DNA of 13,502 nucleotides from JAVJUS01 sp040220455 (GTDB taxonomy: Bacteria > Pseudomonadota > Alphaproteobacteria > DSM-16000 > Inquilinaceae): NCBI GenBank assembly GCA_040220455.1, contig JAVJUS010000012.1, positions 1 to 13,502 of the forward strand, written 5' to 3'. Shown piece by piece: positions 6,985 to 12,911 of this stretch. Each line of letters starts with the position of its first letter. Position 1 is the first letter of the stretch. The translations under genes were made by a program, and so were the position numbers. The notes beneath the pieces were generated by a model. That model had not been told where the DNA came from, did not search any database, and saw only the letters and a program-made list of their open reading frames with translations.

Positions 6985-8043
6985 ATGAGCCTCACCGAAA
7001 AACTTCGCGCGCTCGCCGGGCGTGTAGAGCAGCATCGCGATGCCATTCTGACCGAGGAGGCGACGAAGAACGCCCTCGTCATGCCGTTCCTTCAAGCTCT
7101 CGGCTATGACGTTTTCAACCCTGCTGTCGTCGTGCCCGAATTCGTCGCCGACGTCGGAGTCAAGAAGGGGGAGAAAGTCGACTATGCCCTGATGAATGGC
7201 GGGTCGGTCGTGGCCGTGGTCGAGTGCAAGGGGTTTGGCTCCGACCTGGCCAACGAACAATTCAGTCAGCTCTACCGATATTTCGCTGTAACGTCGGCGC
7301 GAGTCGGTATCCTGACCAACGGTGTCCAATACTGGTTCTATACGGATATCGATGACCGAAACAAAATGGATTCCCTGCCATTTTTTAGATTTGATCTCAA
7401 CGATATAAAAAATCCTCACGTGCAACAGCTCGAAAAGTTCAAGTTTGATACGTTCAATCTTGATAATGTTCTAAGTACAGCGAGCTTCCTTAAGTATAGC
7501 ACACTGGTTCAGGCAGAGATTATCCGCGAAATGGAAGAGCCATCCGAGGAGATCGTACGATTCTTCGCCTCCAAGGTGCACAAGGGCCGGTTCACCAAGG
7601 GCGTTCGCGACCAGTTCGAGCCCATCGTGGCCGCGGCGTTCCGCGAAGTCGTCCGGGACCAGGTCAACCATCGCCTGACATCGGCCCTGGAGGCATCGTC
7701 GAGCCGTACCGGTCCCGATACGGTCGCGGAGGCTCCGGAGCCGGAGCCGGAGATTGTCACCACCGAGGAGGAGATCGAGGCCTACAACATCATCCGCGCC
7801 GTCGTGCGGGAGGTGATCGATGTGGGCCGAGTCCATATGCGCGACGCCAAGAGCTATTGCGCCATTCTGGTCGATGACAACAATCGGAAGCCGTTGGCAC
7901 GGCTGCATTTCAATCGAAAGACGAAGTATGTCGGTCTTTTCGATGCCGGTAGTGAAGACCGGATCGGTGTCGAATGCCTGGAGGATCTCTTCGGCTTGGC
8001 GGATCGCCTCAAGGCGACCGCGTCAACCTACGCGGAGGCATGA
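6985..8043 (+). CDS. Stand-alone PD-(D/E)xK nuclease, HsdR N-terminal type
   Basis: This 352-residue protein resembles the N-terminal nuclease domain of type I restriction subunit HsdR. After a lead with EEATKNALVMPFLQALGYDV (24-43), the catalytic core shows D66 in KVDYAL and E80-C-K82 in VVECKG, a full D-(x13)-ExK site. SARVGILTNGVQYWFYTD (about 104-121) is the usual following block. No helicase motifs are present, and the protein is far shorter than HsdR (about 1000 residues). A charged low-complexity linker (about 238-264, with repeated EP) leads to a separate C-terminal domain (about 265-346) of unknown role. No methylase or specificity gene accompanies it. The segment 7260-7530 is strikingly AT-richer than every neighbour, which suggests horizontal acquisition. 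It could be an orphan restriction-like or anti-phage nuclease, or a repair nuclease; the fold assignment is firm, the role is not. Confidence 0.8.
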   Translation: MSLTEKLRALAGRVEQHRDAILTEEATKNALVMPFLQALGYDVFNPAVVVPEFVADVGVKKGEKVDYALMNGGSVVAVVECKGFGSDLANEQFSQLYRYFAVTSARVGILTNGVQYWFYTDIDDRNKMDSLPFFRFDLNDIKNPHVQQLEKFKFDTFNLDNVLSTASFLKYSTLVQAEIIREMEEPSEEIVRFFASKVHKGRFTKGVRDQFEPIVAAAFREVVRDQVNHRLTSALEASSSRTGPDTVAEAPEPEPEIVTTEEEIEAYNIIRAVVREVIDVGRVHMRDAKSYCAILVDDNNRKPLARLHFNRKTKYVGLFDAGSEDRIGVECLEDLFGLADRLKATASTYAEA

Positions 8044-8106
8044 CCGAGCGGCGCGATGTCCGGGAGCCGGCACTCCGATCGACCGACGCAACCCGCCGGC
8101 TCCATG

Positions 8107-8160
8107 GGCCGGTGCCGTCGCGCACGGCCTGACGGCCGTGGGCGACCTACAGGTCGCGCG
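8107..8160. repeat. Element A, right half only, second copy
   Basis: These 54 bases repeat 5781-5834 with a single mismatch. The left half of the palindrome found at 5743-5780 is not present here, so this copy cannot form the full hairpin. It lies in the 8044-8340 gap, convergent between the nuclease and cupin genes, where I see no gene. Confidence 0.8.
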
Positions 8161-8191
8161 GGCGGTCGGCTGCGGCGCCGGCGCCCGGGGG

Positions 8192-8268
8192 TGTCGGGCT
8201 CACTGACGCTCGACCGACCTACGGGCCGGTAATCGTAGGTCGGCTGAGCGAAGCGAACCCGACGCGGG
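8192..8268. repeat. 77-bp direct repeat, second copy
   Basis: This block matches 5903-5979 at 75 of 77 positions; the mismatches are at 8202 and 8232. It contains a right arm of element B and the left arm of the palindrome at 8235-8314. The order A-block then 77-bp block is the same in both arrays, but the spacer is 31 bp here against 68 bp on the left, so the two arrays differ by an internal insertion or deletion. Confidence 0.8.
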
Positions 8269-8314
8269 CGCCAGTGCCCGGGGATGTCGGGCTCGCTTCG
8301 CTCGACCGACCTAC
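8235..8314. repeat. Palindromic repeat element B, right array
   Basis: The 29-base arms at 8235-8263 and 8286-8314 are reverse complements with three mismatches, separated by 22 bases. It sits 26 bp from the stop of the cupin gene and between two convergent genes, so it may serve as a bidirectional terminator or a REP-like element. No T-tract is present. Confidence 0.75.
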
Positions 8315-8340
8315 CGAACCGAATGAGCCGATCCGGTGGC

Positions 8341-8727
8341 CTAAAGCCACTCCCCGGCCGTGCCTTCGCGGTCGGTGGCGTCGCCGGTGTTCATGGTGCC
8401 GGCGCGCTCGATCATGATGATCCGGCACTCGGCGTCGGCGACGGGCCGGTGCTCGACGCCGCGCGGCACGACGAAGACGTCGCCGGCGGCGAGCGCGACC
8501 GTGCGGTCGCGCAGCTCCATGCGCATCGCGCCGTCGACGATCATGAACAGCTCGTCGGCGTCGTCGTGCTTGTGCCAGGAGAACGCGCCCTCGATCTTGG
8601 CCAGCCGGACGTCGTGGTCGTCGACGCGGGCGACGATCTTGGGCGACCACTGCTCGGTGATCAGCGCGAACTTGTCGGCGAGCCGGACCGGGTCCGGCGC
8701 GGTGCGGGGCGGGGTCGAGTCGGGCAT
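8341..8727 (-). CDS. Small cupin-domain protein
   Basis: This 128-residue protein is a single-domain cupin, a small beta-barrel that usually binds one metal ion. The first cupin motif is visible as WHKHDDADELFMIVDG, with H52, H54 and E59 as ligands. The second, GDVFVVPRGVEHRP, supplies H93. These four residues are the usual metal set, so the site appears intact. The start at 8727 has a GGAGG Shine-Dalgarno sequence (complement of 8737-8741) nine bases upstream. It is transcribed alone, divergent from the riboswitch-cbtBA unit and convergent with the nuclease gene. The substrate cannot be read from the sequence; members of this group include mannose-6-phosphate isomerase-like proteins and simple sensory or binding cupins. 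Confidence 0.85.
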   Translation of the reverse strand: MPDSTPPRTAPDPVRLADKFALITEQWSPKIVARVDDHDVRLAKIEGAFSWHKHDDADELFMIVDGAMRMELRDRTVALAAGDVFVVPRGVEHRPVADAECRIIMIERAGTMNTGDATDREGTAGEWL

Positions 8728-8941
8728 GGCGCGAGGCCTCCGGGACGGGCAGCTCGATGACGGGGTGGCGATCTGGCCGCCACCGACGGCCGCGACCGCT
8801 TCAACCGGAGTTCAGTCTGCCGCGCTTCGGGGCGATTTTCCAGGGTGCGCGACGGGGGCGGCCGGCCGGCACGGCCAGGCACGGATTGTCGCACGACGGG
8901 CGTTGCGCCCGGCCGCCAACCATGCGAGCGTCGCTCACGAT

Positions 8942-9145
8942 GAAGGTGCCCGGCGGTCCCGCTGCCGGGAGAATAGGGAACGCGGTCCAGGGGCTCCCTC
9001 GCCGGGGCGCCGATGCCGCGGCTGCCCCCGCAACTGTAGGCGGCGAGTCGGGATCGACGAGGCGCCACCGGCACCGGCCCCTCGGCCGGCGATCGGGAAG
9101 GCCGGTCCCCGACGCGGAGCCGCGAGCCAGAAGACCTGCCTTCGT
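8942..9145 (+). promoter_or_regulatory. Cobalamin riboswitch
   Basis: The conserved core of the B12 riboswitch is readable: GAATAGGGAA at 8971-8980, CCCCCGCAACTGTA near 9025-9038, the GCCACCGGCACC segment at 9064-9075, GGGAAGGCCGGTCCC near 9095-9109, and the B12 box GAGCCAGAAGACCTGCC at 9124-9140. It ends about 55 nt before cbtB, whose product imports cobalt, the metal of B12. A small hairpin with arms CCCGA (9153-9157) and TCGGG (9165-9169) lies between aptamer and ribosome binding site. No T-tract follows, so control may act on translation initiation rather than intrinsic termination. High adenosylcobalamin is expected to lower expression. Outer boundaries are approximate. Confidence 0.93.
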
Positions 9146-9197
9146 CGCGCGCCCCGATGGGCCGTCGGGTGAGACGGTCGCCAAGGAGAAGACGTTG

Positions 9198-9407
9198 ATG
9201 TCCCGCACCCACCAGGCCACCCTCGACGCCGCCGCGCCCGCCGCCGCGGGACCGCGCGCCGGGGCCCCGGAGCGCCCGGTCGCCGCCGCGCTGCTCGCCG
9301 CGGGATTCGGCCTCGCGCTGATCTTCGGCGCCGGTTTCGCCGGCTCGGCGACGATCCACAACGCCGCTCACGACAGCCGGCACGCCGTCTCCTTCCCCTG
9401 CCACTGA
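9198..9407 (+). CDS. cbtB: Cobalt transporter subunit CbtB
   Basis: CbtB is the small membrane subunit of the B12-regulated CbtAB cobalt transporter. The 69-residue product has one predicted transmembrane helix at about 28-50 and a C-terminal metal-binding tail, HNAAHDSRHAVSFPCH, with H54, H58, H62, C68 and H69. This tail and length match the family closely. The start at 9198 follows a clear AAGGAGAA ribosome binding site at 9183-9190. The open frame extends upstream through the riboswitch, but that part is not coding. It is preceded by the cobalamin riboswitch and followed 9 bp later by cbtA, so both genes should be repressed when cobalamin is plentiful. The tail is thought to capture cobalt; the transport mechanism is not established from sequence. 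Confidence 0.93.
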   Translation: MSRTHQATLDAAAPAAAGPRAGAPERPVAAALLAAGFGLALIFGAGFAGSATIHNAAHDSRHAVSFPCH

Positions 9408-9416
9408 GGGGCGGCC

Positions 9417-10169
9417 ATGATCCAGCGGATCTTCCTCGCGGCGATCGCCGCGGGCGTACTCGCCGGTGTCCTGATCTCCGGCGTGCAGGCCGTCACCACC
9501 ACCCCGATCATCCTCCAGGCCGAAGCCTACGAGAGCGCGGCGCCGGCGGACCATGCCGCGGGCGGCGCCGCCCTCCCGGCGGTCTTCGCGAGCCCGCAGA
9601 CGGGCCTTGGTCCGAATGCCGCGACGCCCGTCCACGAGGGCCATGCCCATGACGGGGAGGCCGCGGCCTGGGCGCCGGCCGACGGGATCGAGCGCGCGCT
9701 CTTCACCACGCTCGCCAACCTGCTTGTCGGCACGGGCTTCGCCCTTCTCGTCGTCGCCGGTTTCGCGCTGCACGGCCGGCCGGTGACGGTGGCGACCGGG
9801 CTGCACTGGGGCGCGGCCGGTTTCGCCGTCTTCACCCTGGCGCCGGCGCTGGGCCTGCCGCCCGAGGTGCCCGGCACGCTGGCCGGCGACCTCACCGCGC
9901 GCCAGCTCTGGTGGGCGAGCGCGGTCGGCTGCGCGGCGATCGGGCTCGGGCTCCTCGCCTTCCTGCGCCATCCGGCCGCCCGCGTGGCCGGTGTGGTCGT
10001 CGCCGCCCTGCCGCATGTCGTCGGCGCGCCGCATCCCACCGCGATCGGCGGCGCCGTCCCGCCGGAGCTGGCGGGGCAGTTCGCCGCCAGCTCGATCGTC
10101 GTCAACGCGGTGTTCTGGGCTTTGATCGGCTGGCTCGCGGCCGTGTTCTGGCGCCGCCTGTCCGCTTGA
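9417..10169 (+). CDS. cbtA: Cobalt transporter subunit CbtA
   Basis: CbtA is the polytopic inner-membrane subunit of the CbtAB cobalt uptake system. The 250-residue protein shows about six hydrophobic segments, near residues 5-25, 96-118, 125-147, 166-184, 188-206 and 226-246. A long periplasmic-type loop (about 27-90) carries the histidine cluster HEGHAHD (H73, H76, H78), a plausible metal-capture site. Further conserved histidines occur in LHWGAAGF (H130) and PHVVGAPHP (H200, H206). The start is 9 bp after cbtB with a GAGGGGCGG ribosome binding site overlapping the cbtB stop region. It is transcribed from the riboswitch-controlled promoter. A GC-rich hairpin at 10198-10218 may end the unit. 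Confidence 0.93.
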   Translation: MIQRIFLAAIAAGVLAGVLISGVQAVTTTPIILQAEAYESAAPADHAAGGAALPAVFASPQTGLGPNAATPVHEGHAHDGEAAAWAPADGIERALFTTLANLLVGTGFALLVVAGFALHGRPVTVATGLHWGAAGFAVFTLAPALGLPPEVPGTLAGDLTARQLWWASAVGCAAIGLGLLAFLRHPAARVAGVVVAALPHVVGAPHPTAIGGAVPPELAGQFAASSIVVNAVFWALIGWLAAVFWRRLSA

Positions 10170-10197
10170 GGCTTCCCGCAGCGCGCCAGGGTCGCGC

Positions 10198-10218
10198 GGC
10201 GGCGCACCGCGCGCCGCC
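10198..10218 (+). terminator. Possible hairpin after cbtA
   Basis: Eight-base arms GGCGGCGC (10198-10205) and GCGCCGCC (10211-10218) surround a 5-nt loop, 29 bp after the cbtA stop. No T-tract follows, so intrinsic termination is uncertain; in such GC-rich genomes short perfect arms also arise by chance. Confidence 0.35.
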
Positions 10219-10280
10219 CCGCCTCGCCTCGCCGCAAGAACCGGGAGCGCTGGTCGGTCGTCGAATATTCGCGGCGGCCT

Positions 10281-10297
10281 TTGAGAATGATTTGCAA
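10281..10297. promoter_or_regulatory. Fur-like operator upstream of the ZIP gene
   Basis: The 17-mer fits the palindrome TTGNNAATNATTNNCAA exactly and closely resembles known Fur boxes in proteobacteria, which carry AATNATT at the core. It lies in an AT-rich patch 55 bp before the ZIP start, where it would overlap or adjoin the promoter. It suggests repression of the transporter by a Fur-family protein, probably in response to iron; Mur (manganese) recognises similar sites. Confidence 0.6.
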
Positions 10298-10352
10298 TAC
10301 CGATTCGGTGGCGTGACTTCTCTTTCTCTCGCTCCGCCTCACATATCGAGGC

Positions 10353-11102
10353 ATGGGCATTTCGGTCGACTCCCCGTCGTTGACGCTCGTCTTCCTCGCG
10401 GCCCTCGTCACCGCGCTCGCGACCGGTCTGGGGGCGTTGCCCTTCGCCGTGCGCTGGCGCGTCGACCGCCGGCGGGTCGCCTATGGCACGGCGCTGGCGG
10501 CCGGGCTGATGCTCGCGGCGTCGGGCATGCTGCTGGCGGAGACGGGACCGGCGGAGGCCTGGCGCACCGGGCTGGGCTTCGCGACCGGCGCGCTCGCCGT
10601 ATGGGGCGCCCATCGCGGGCTCGACGGGCTGCAGGAGATCTCGGTCGCCGATCTCCACGGCGCGGACGCCCGCAAGGCGCTGCTGATCATGGGCGTCATG
10701 ACCGCCCATTCGGCGGCCGAGGGCATCGGCGTCGGTGTCAGTTTCGCGGGTGCCGAGCGCCTGGGCCTGACCATGACGGCCGTGATCGCCGTGCACAACA
10801 TCCCGGAGGGCCTGGCGATCGCGCTGGTGCTGGTACCGCGCGGCATCGGCTGGCTGCCCGTCGCCGGCTGGGCCGTCGTGTCGAGCCTGCCCCAGCCGCT
10901 CCTGGCCGTGCCCGCCTTCCTCGCGACGGCCGCCGCCGCGGCGCTGCTGCCAGCCGGCCTCGGCTTTGCCGCCGGCGCGATGGCTTGGCTCGCCTTGCGC
11001 GACATGCTGCCCGAGGCCGCGGAGGACCTGGGCCGGGCCGCCTCGACCGGCGTGCTGGGCCTCGGCGTCGTGCTGATGGGTGCGGTGGCGTGGATCGGGT
11101 AG
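10353..11102 (+). CDS. ZIP-family divalent metal transporter
   Basis: This 249-residue inner-membrane protein belongs to the ZIP (ZupT-like) family, which moves Zn2+, Fe2+ or related ions into the cytoplasm. Both signature helices carry their metal ligands: HSAAEG (H119, E123) and HNIPEG (H148, N149, E152). Around seven or eight hydrophobic segments are visible, from 10-30 to the final GVLGLGVVLMGAVAWIG. The last family block is FAAGAMAWLALRDMLPEA (about 205-222). A histidine-containing cytoplasmic loop lies near residues 98-108. The start at 10353 is 183 bp after cbtA with its own Fur-like site, so it is likely a separate unit. That site favours iron (or manganese) as substrate over zinc, but the sequence alone cannot decide. 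Confidence 0.9.
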   Translation: MGISVDSPSLTLVFLAALVTALATGLGALPFAVRWRVDRRRVAYGTALAAGLMLAASGMLLAETGPAEAWRTGLGFATGALAVWGAHRGLDGLQEISVADLHGADARKALLIMGVMTAHSAAEGIGVGVSFAGAERLGLTMTAVIAVHNIPEGLAIALVLVPRGIGWLPVAGWAVVSSLPQPLLAVPAFLATAAAAALLPAGLGFAAGAMAWLALRDMLPEAAEDLGRAASTGVLGLGVVLMGAVAWIG

Positions 11103-11148
11103 GCGGGGCCGCGAGGGCGACGGGCCTTGCCGGCCTTCAGGCCCCGCC
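11102..11148. terminator. Shared hairpin between convergent genes
   Basis: Nine-base perfect arms GGCGGGGCC (11102-11110) and GGCCCCGCC (11140-11148) face each other across 29 bases. The left arm starts within the ZIP stop codon, and the right arm lies within the last codons of the DUF2256 gene. It could act as a terminator for both directions, although there is no T-tract on either side. Confidence 0.4.
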
Positions 11149-11301
11149 CGTCGGTCGTGCCTTCGCCGCCCGCCGGCACCGTTCGGAGCAATAGCGCACC
11201 GACTCCCAGTCCTTCGCCCATTTCCTGCGCCAGGCGAAGGGGCGGGCGCAGATCGGGCAGGTCTTGGTCGGCAGGTCCGGTTTGGCGACGCCGCGGGGCA
11301 T
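11137..11301 (-). CDS. DUF2256 zinc-finger protein
   Basis: This 54-residue protein matches the DUF2256 family in length and motif. C15 and C18 in TCPICARPF, and C38 and C42 in YCSERC, should bind one zinc ion, with the family block RPFAWRRKWAKDWESVRYCS between and around them. The remaining residues are basic (RRAAKAR), which would suit nucleic-acid binding. The start at 11301 lies 7 bp downstream of the photolyase stop, and DUF2256 genes are commonly found beside cryptochrome/photolyase genes. The function is unknown; an accessory role for the photolyase is suggested only by this linkage. Upstream in-frame codons inside the photolyase gene were not used because the family begins just before the first cysteine pair. 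Confidence 0.9.
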   Translation of the reverse strand: MPRGVAKPDLPTKTCPICARPFAWRRKWAKDWESVRYCSERCRRAAKARPTGGA

Positions 11302-11308
11302 GGCGGGC

Positions 11309-12904
11309 TCAGAGGTCCAGGCGGGCCTGCGCGTCGGCCGGGGCGGGGGCTGGCGACGGGGCCGGTGCCTTGCGCGCGCCACGCCTCCGGGCCGGGTTCG
11401 ACGGCGGCAGGCCGCTCTTGCGGCTGCCATGCTTGTCCTGGATCCGGTCCGCCTCGGCCTTGAAATCGGGGCTCCGGCGCACCGCCCAGATCGCCTCGCG
11501 CGCCGCCCGGGCGGCGACGACCGGGTCGACCACGGGCTCCGGATAGTCGGCGCCGAGACGGCAGCCCGCCGCGTCCTGCGCCGCCCGGTCCATCCGCCAC
11601 GGCTCGTGCAGGAAGCGGGGATCGCCGACGCCCGCCAGTTCCGGCACCCAGCGGCGGATGAAGGCGCCGTCGGCGTCGTGGTCGCGGCCCTGCTTGACGG
11701 GGTTGTAGATCCGGATCGTGTTGATGCCGGTGGTGCCCGACTGCATCTGGGCCTGGTTCCAGTGGATGCCGGGCTCGTAGTCGGTGAAGACCCGGGCCAG
11801 GTGCAGCCCGCTCTCCCGCCACGGCAGCCAGAGGTGATAGCTCGCCACCGCCTGGAGCATCGCGCGCATGCGGAAGTTGATCCAGCCCGTGGCGACCAGC
11901 GCGCGCATGCAGGCGTCGACGAAGGGCAGCCCCGTCTCGCCCTTCGCCCACGCGGCCAGCACCTCCGGATCCTCGACCTCCCGGCGCAGATGGTCGTAGC
12001 CGGGGTGGACGTTGCGCCACTCGTGCTCGGGCGCGTCCTCCAGCTTCTGGATGAAGTGGCAGTGCCAGTGCAGGCGGCCGATGAAGGCGTCGATCGCGCC
12101 GGCCCAGCCCGCCTTGTCCTCCCGCGCCCAGGAGCGGACCTCGCGCTGGCGGGCCCAGGCGGCCTGCGCCGCCTCGCGCATCGACACCGCCCCGGTCGCG
12201 AGCGGCACCGACAGGCGCGAGCAGGCGTCGTAGGCCGTGTTGGGCGAGGACATGCGCTTGTGGTACCAGCGCCCGCGCTCCTCCAGAAAACCGTGCAGGG
12301 CGGCCAGCCCCGCCGTCCGGCCGCCGTTCTGCCGGCCGGGGCAGGGATCGGGGGCGAGGCCGACGGCCCGCGCGTCGGGCGCCGCGCCGGGGTCGAGGCC
12401 GTGGGGTGGCAGGGCCTCCGGGGTCGGCGCCATGGGCTCGGCCATGAACCGGTCCCAGGCGCGCGCCCAGCCGTCCCGGCCCTTCAGGCCGCGGATCACG
12501 CCGTTCTGTCGCAACTCCGTGAAGGGCACGCCGCGGCGCCGGGCCCAGGCGCGCACGGCCTCGTCGCGCGCGTAGGTCCAGGCGTTGCCCGTCTCCTCGT
12601 GCGCCCAGAGCCCGGCGATGCCGGGGCCCTCGGCGAGCCCGTCGAGAACCGACACGACGTCGCCGACTCGCACGACAAGCGGCGCGCCGAGAGCGTCCAA
12701 CTCGCGGGCGAGGTCGTCGCGCACCTCGGCCAGGGCGTCGAACTGGCGCCCGGAGGTATCGGGCAGCGCCCAGTAGTCGGGCTCGACGACCAGGAGGGGC
12801 AGGACGGCGCCGCCCGTCTCCCGCGCGCGGGCCGCGGCGGCGGCGAGCGGGGCGTGGTCGGCGGTCCGGAGGTCGCGCTTGAACCAGACGACCTCCAGGC
12901 TCAT
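11309..12904 (-). CDS. Cryptochrome/DNA photolyase family flavoprotein
   Basis: This 531-residue protein belongs to the cryptochrome/deoxyribodipyrimidine photolyase family, whose members use blue light and FAD to reverse UV-induced pyrimidine dimers or to signal light. The N-terminal Rossmann-like antenna domain begins VVWFKRDLRTADHAPL (5-20). The FAD-binding helical domain (about 200-480) contains HWHCHFIQKLED (279-290), GWINFRMRAMLQAVASYHL (340-358), TDYEPGIHWNQAQMQSG (374-390) and NTIRIYNPVKQG (395-406). The family FAD-binding and DNA-facing blocks therefore appear intact. Residues 498-531 form an Ala/Pro/Arg-rich low-complexity tail beyond the conserved core. It sits between the M24 gene (7-bp gap) and the DUF2256 gene (7-bp gap), indicating one operon. 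Whether it is a repair enzyme or a photoreceptor cannot be settled from the sequence; repair is more likely. Confidence 0.93.
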   Translation of the reverse strand: MSLEVVWFKRDLRTADHAPLAAAAARARETGGAVLPLLVVEPDYWALPDTSGRQFDALAEVRDDLARELDALGAPLVVRVGDVVSVLDGLAEGPGIAGLWAHEETGNAWTYARDEAVRAWARRRGVPFTELRQNGVIRGLKGRDGWARAWDRFMAEPMAPTPEALPPHGLDPGAAPDARAVGLAPDPCPGRQNGGRTAGLAALHGFLEERGRWYHKRMSSPNTAYDACSRLSVPLATGAVSMREAAQAAWARQREVRSWAREDKAGWAGAIDAFIGRLHWHCHFIQKLEDAPEHEWRNVHPGYDHLRREVEDPEVLAAWAKGETGLPFVDACMRALVATGWINFRMRAMLQAVASYHLWLPWRESGLHLARVFTDYEPGIHWNQAQMQSGTTGINTIRIYNPVKQGRDHDADGAFIRRWVPELAGVGDPRFLHEPWRMDRAAQDAAGCRLGADYPEPVVDPVVAARAAREAIWAVRRSPDFKAEADRIQDKHGSRKSGLPPSNPARRRGARKAPAPSPAPAPADAQARLDL

Positions 12905-12911
12905 GGCAGGC

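Noticed and set aside
6031..8043. Complete type I restriction-modification system
   Set aside because: There is no HsdM or HsdS gene and the nuclease lacks the HsdR helicase region.
5743..8314. Insertion sequence or composite transposon
   Set aside because: No transposase or integrase is encoded between or beside the repeats, and the shared blocks are direct repeats made of hairpins rather than terminal inverted repeats with target duplications.
8661..12020. Minus-strand open frame of 1119 codons
   Set aside because: It crosses cbtBA, the riboswitch, the ZIP gene and the photolyase in a wrong frame, with arginine/glycine/proline-rich low-complexity translation. It is a GC-rich shadow.
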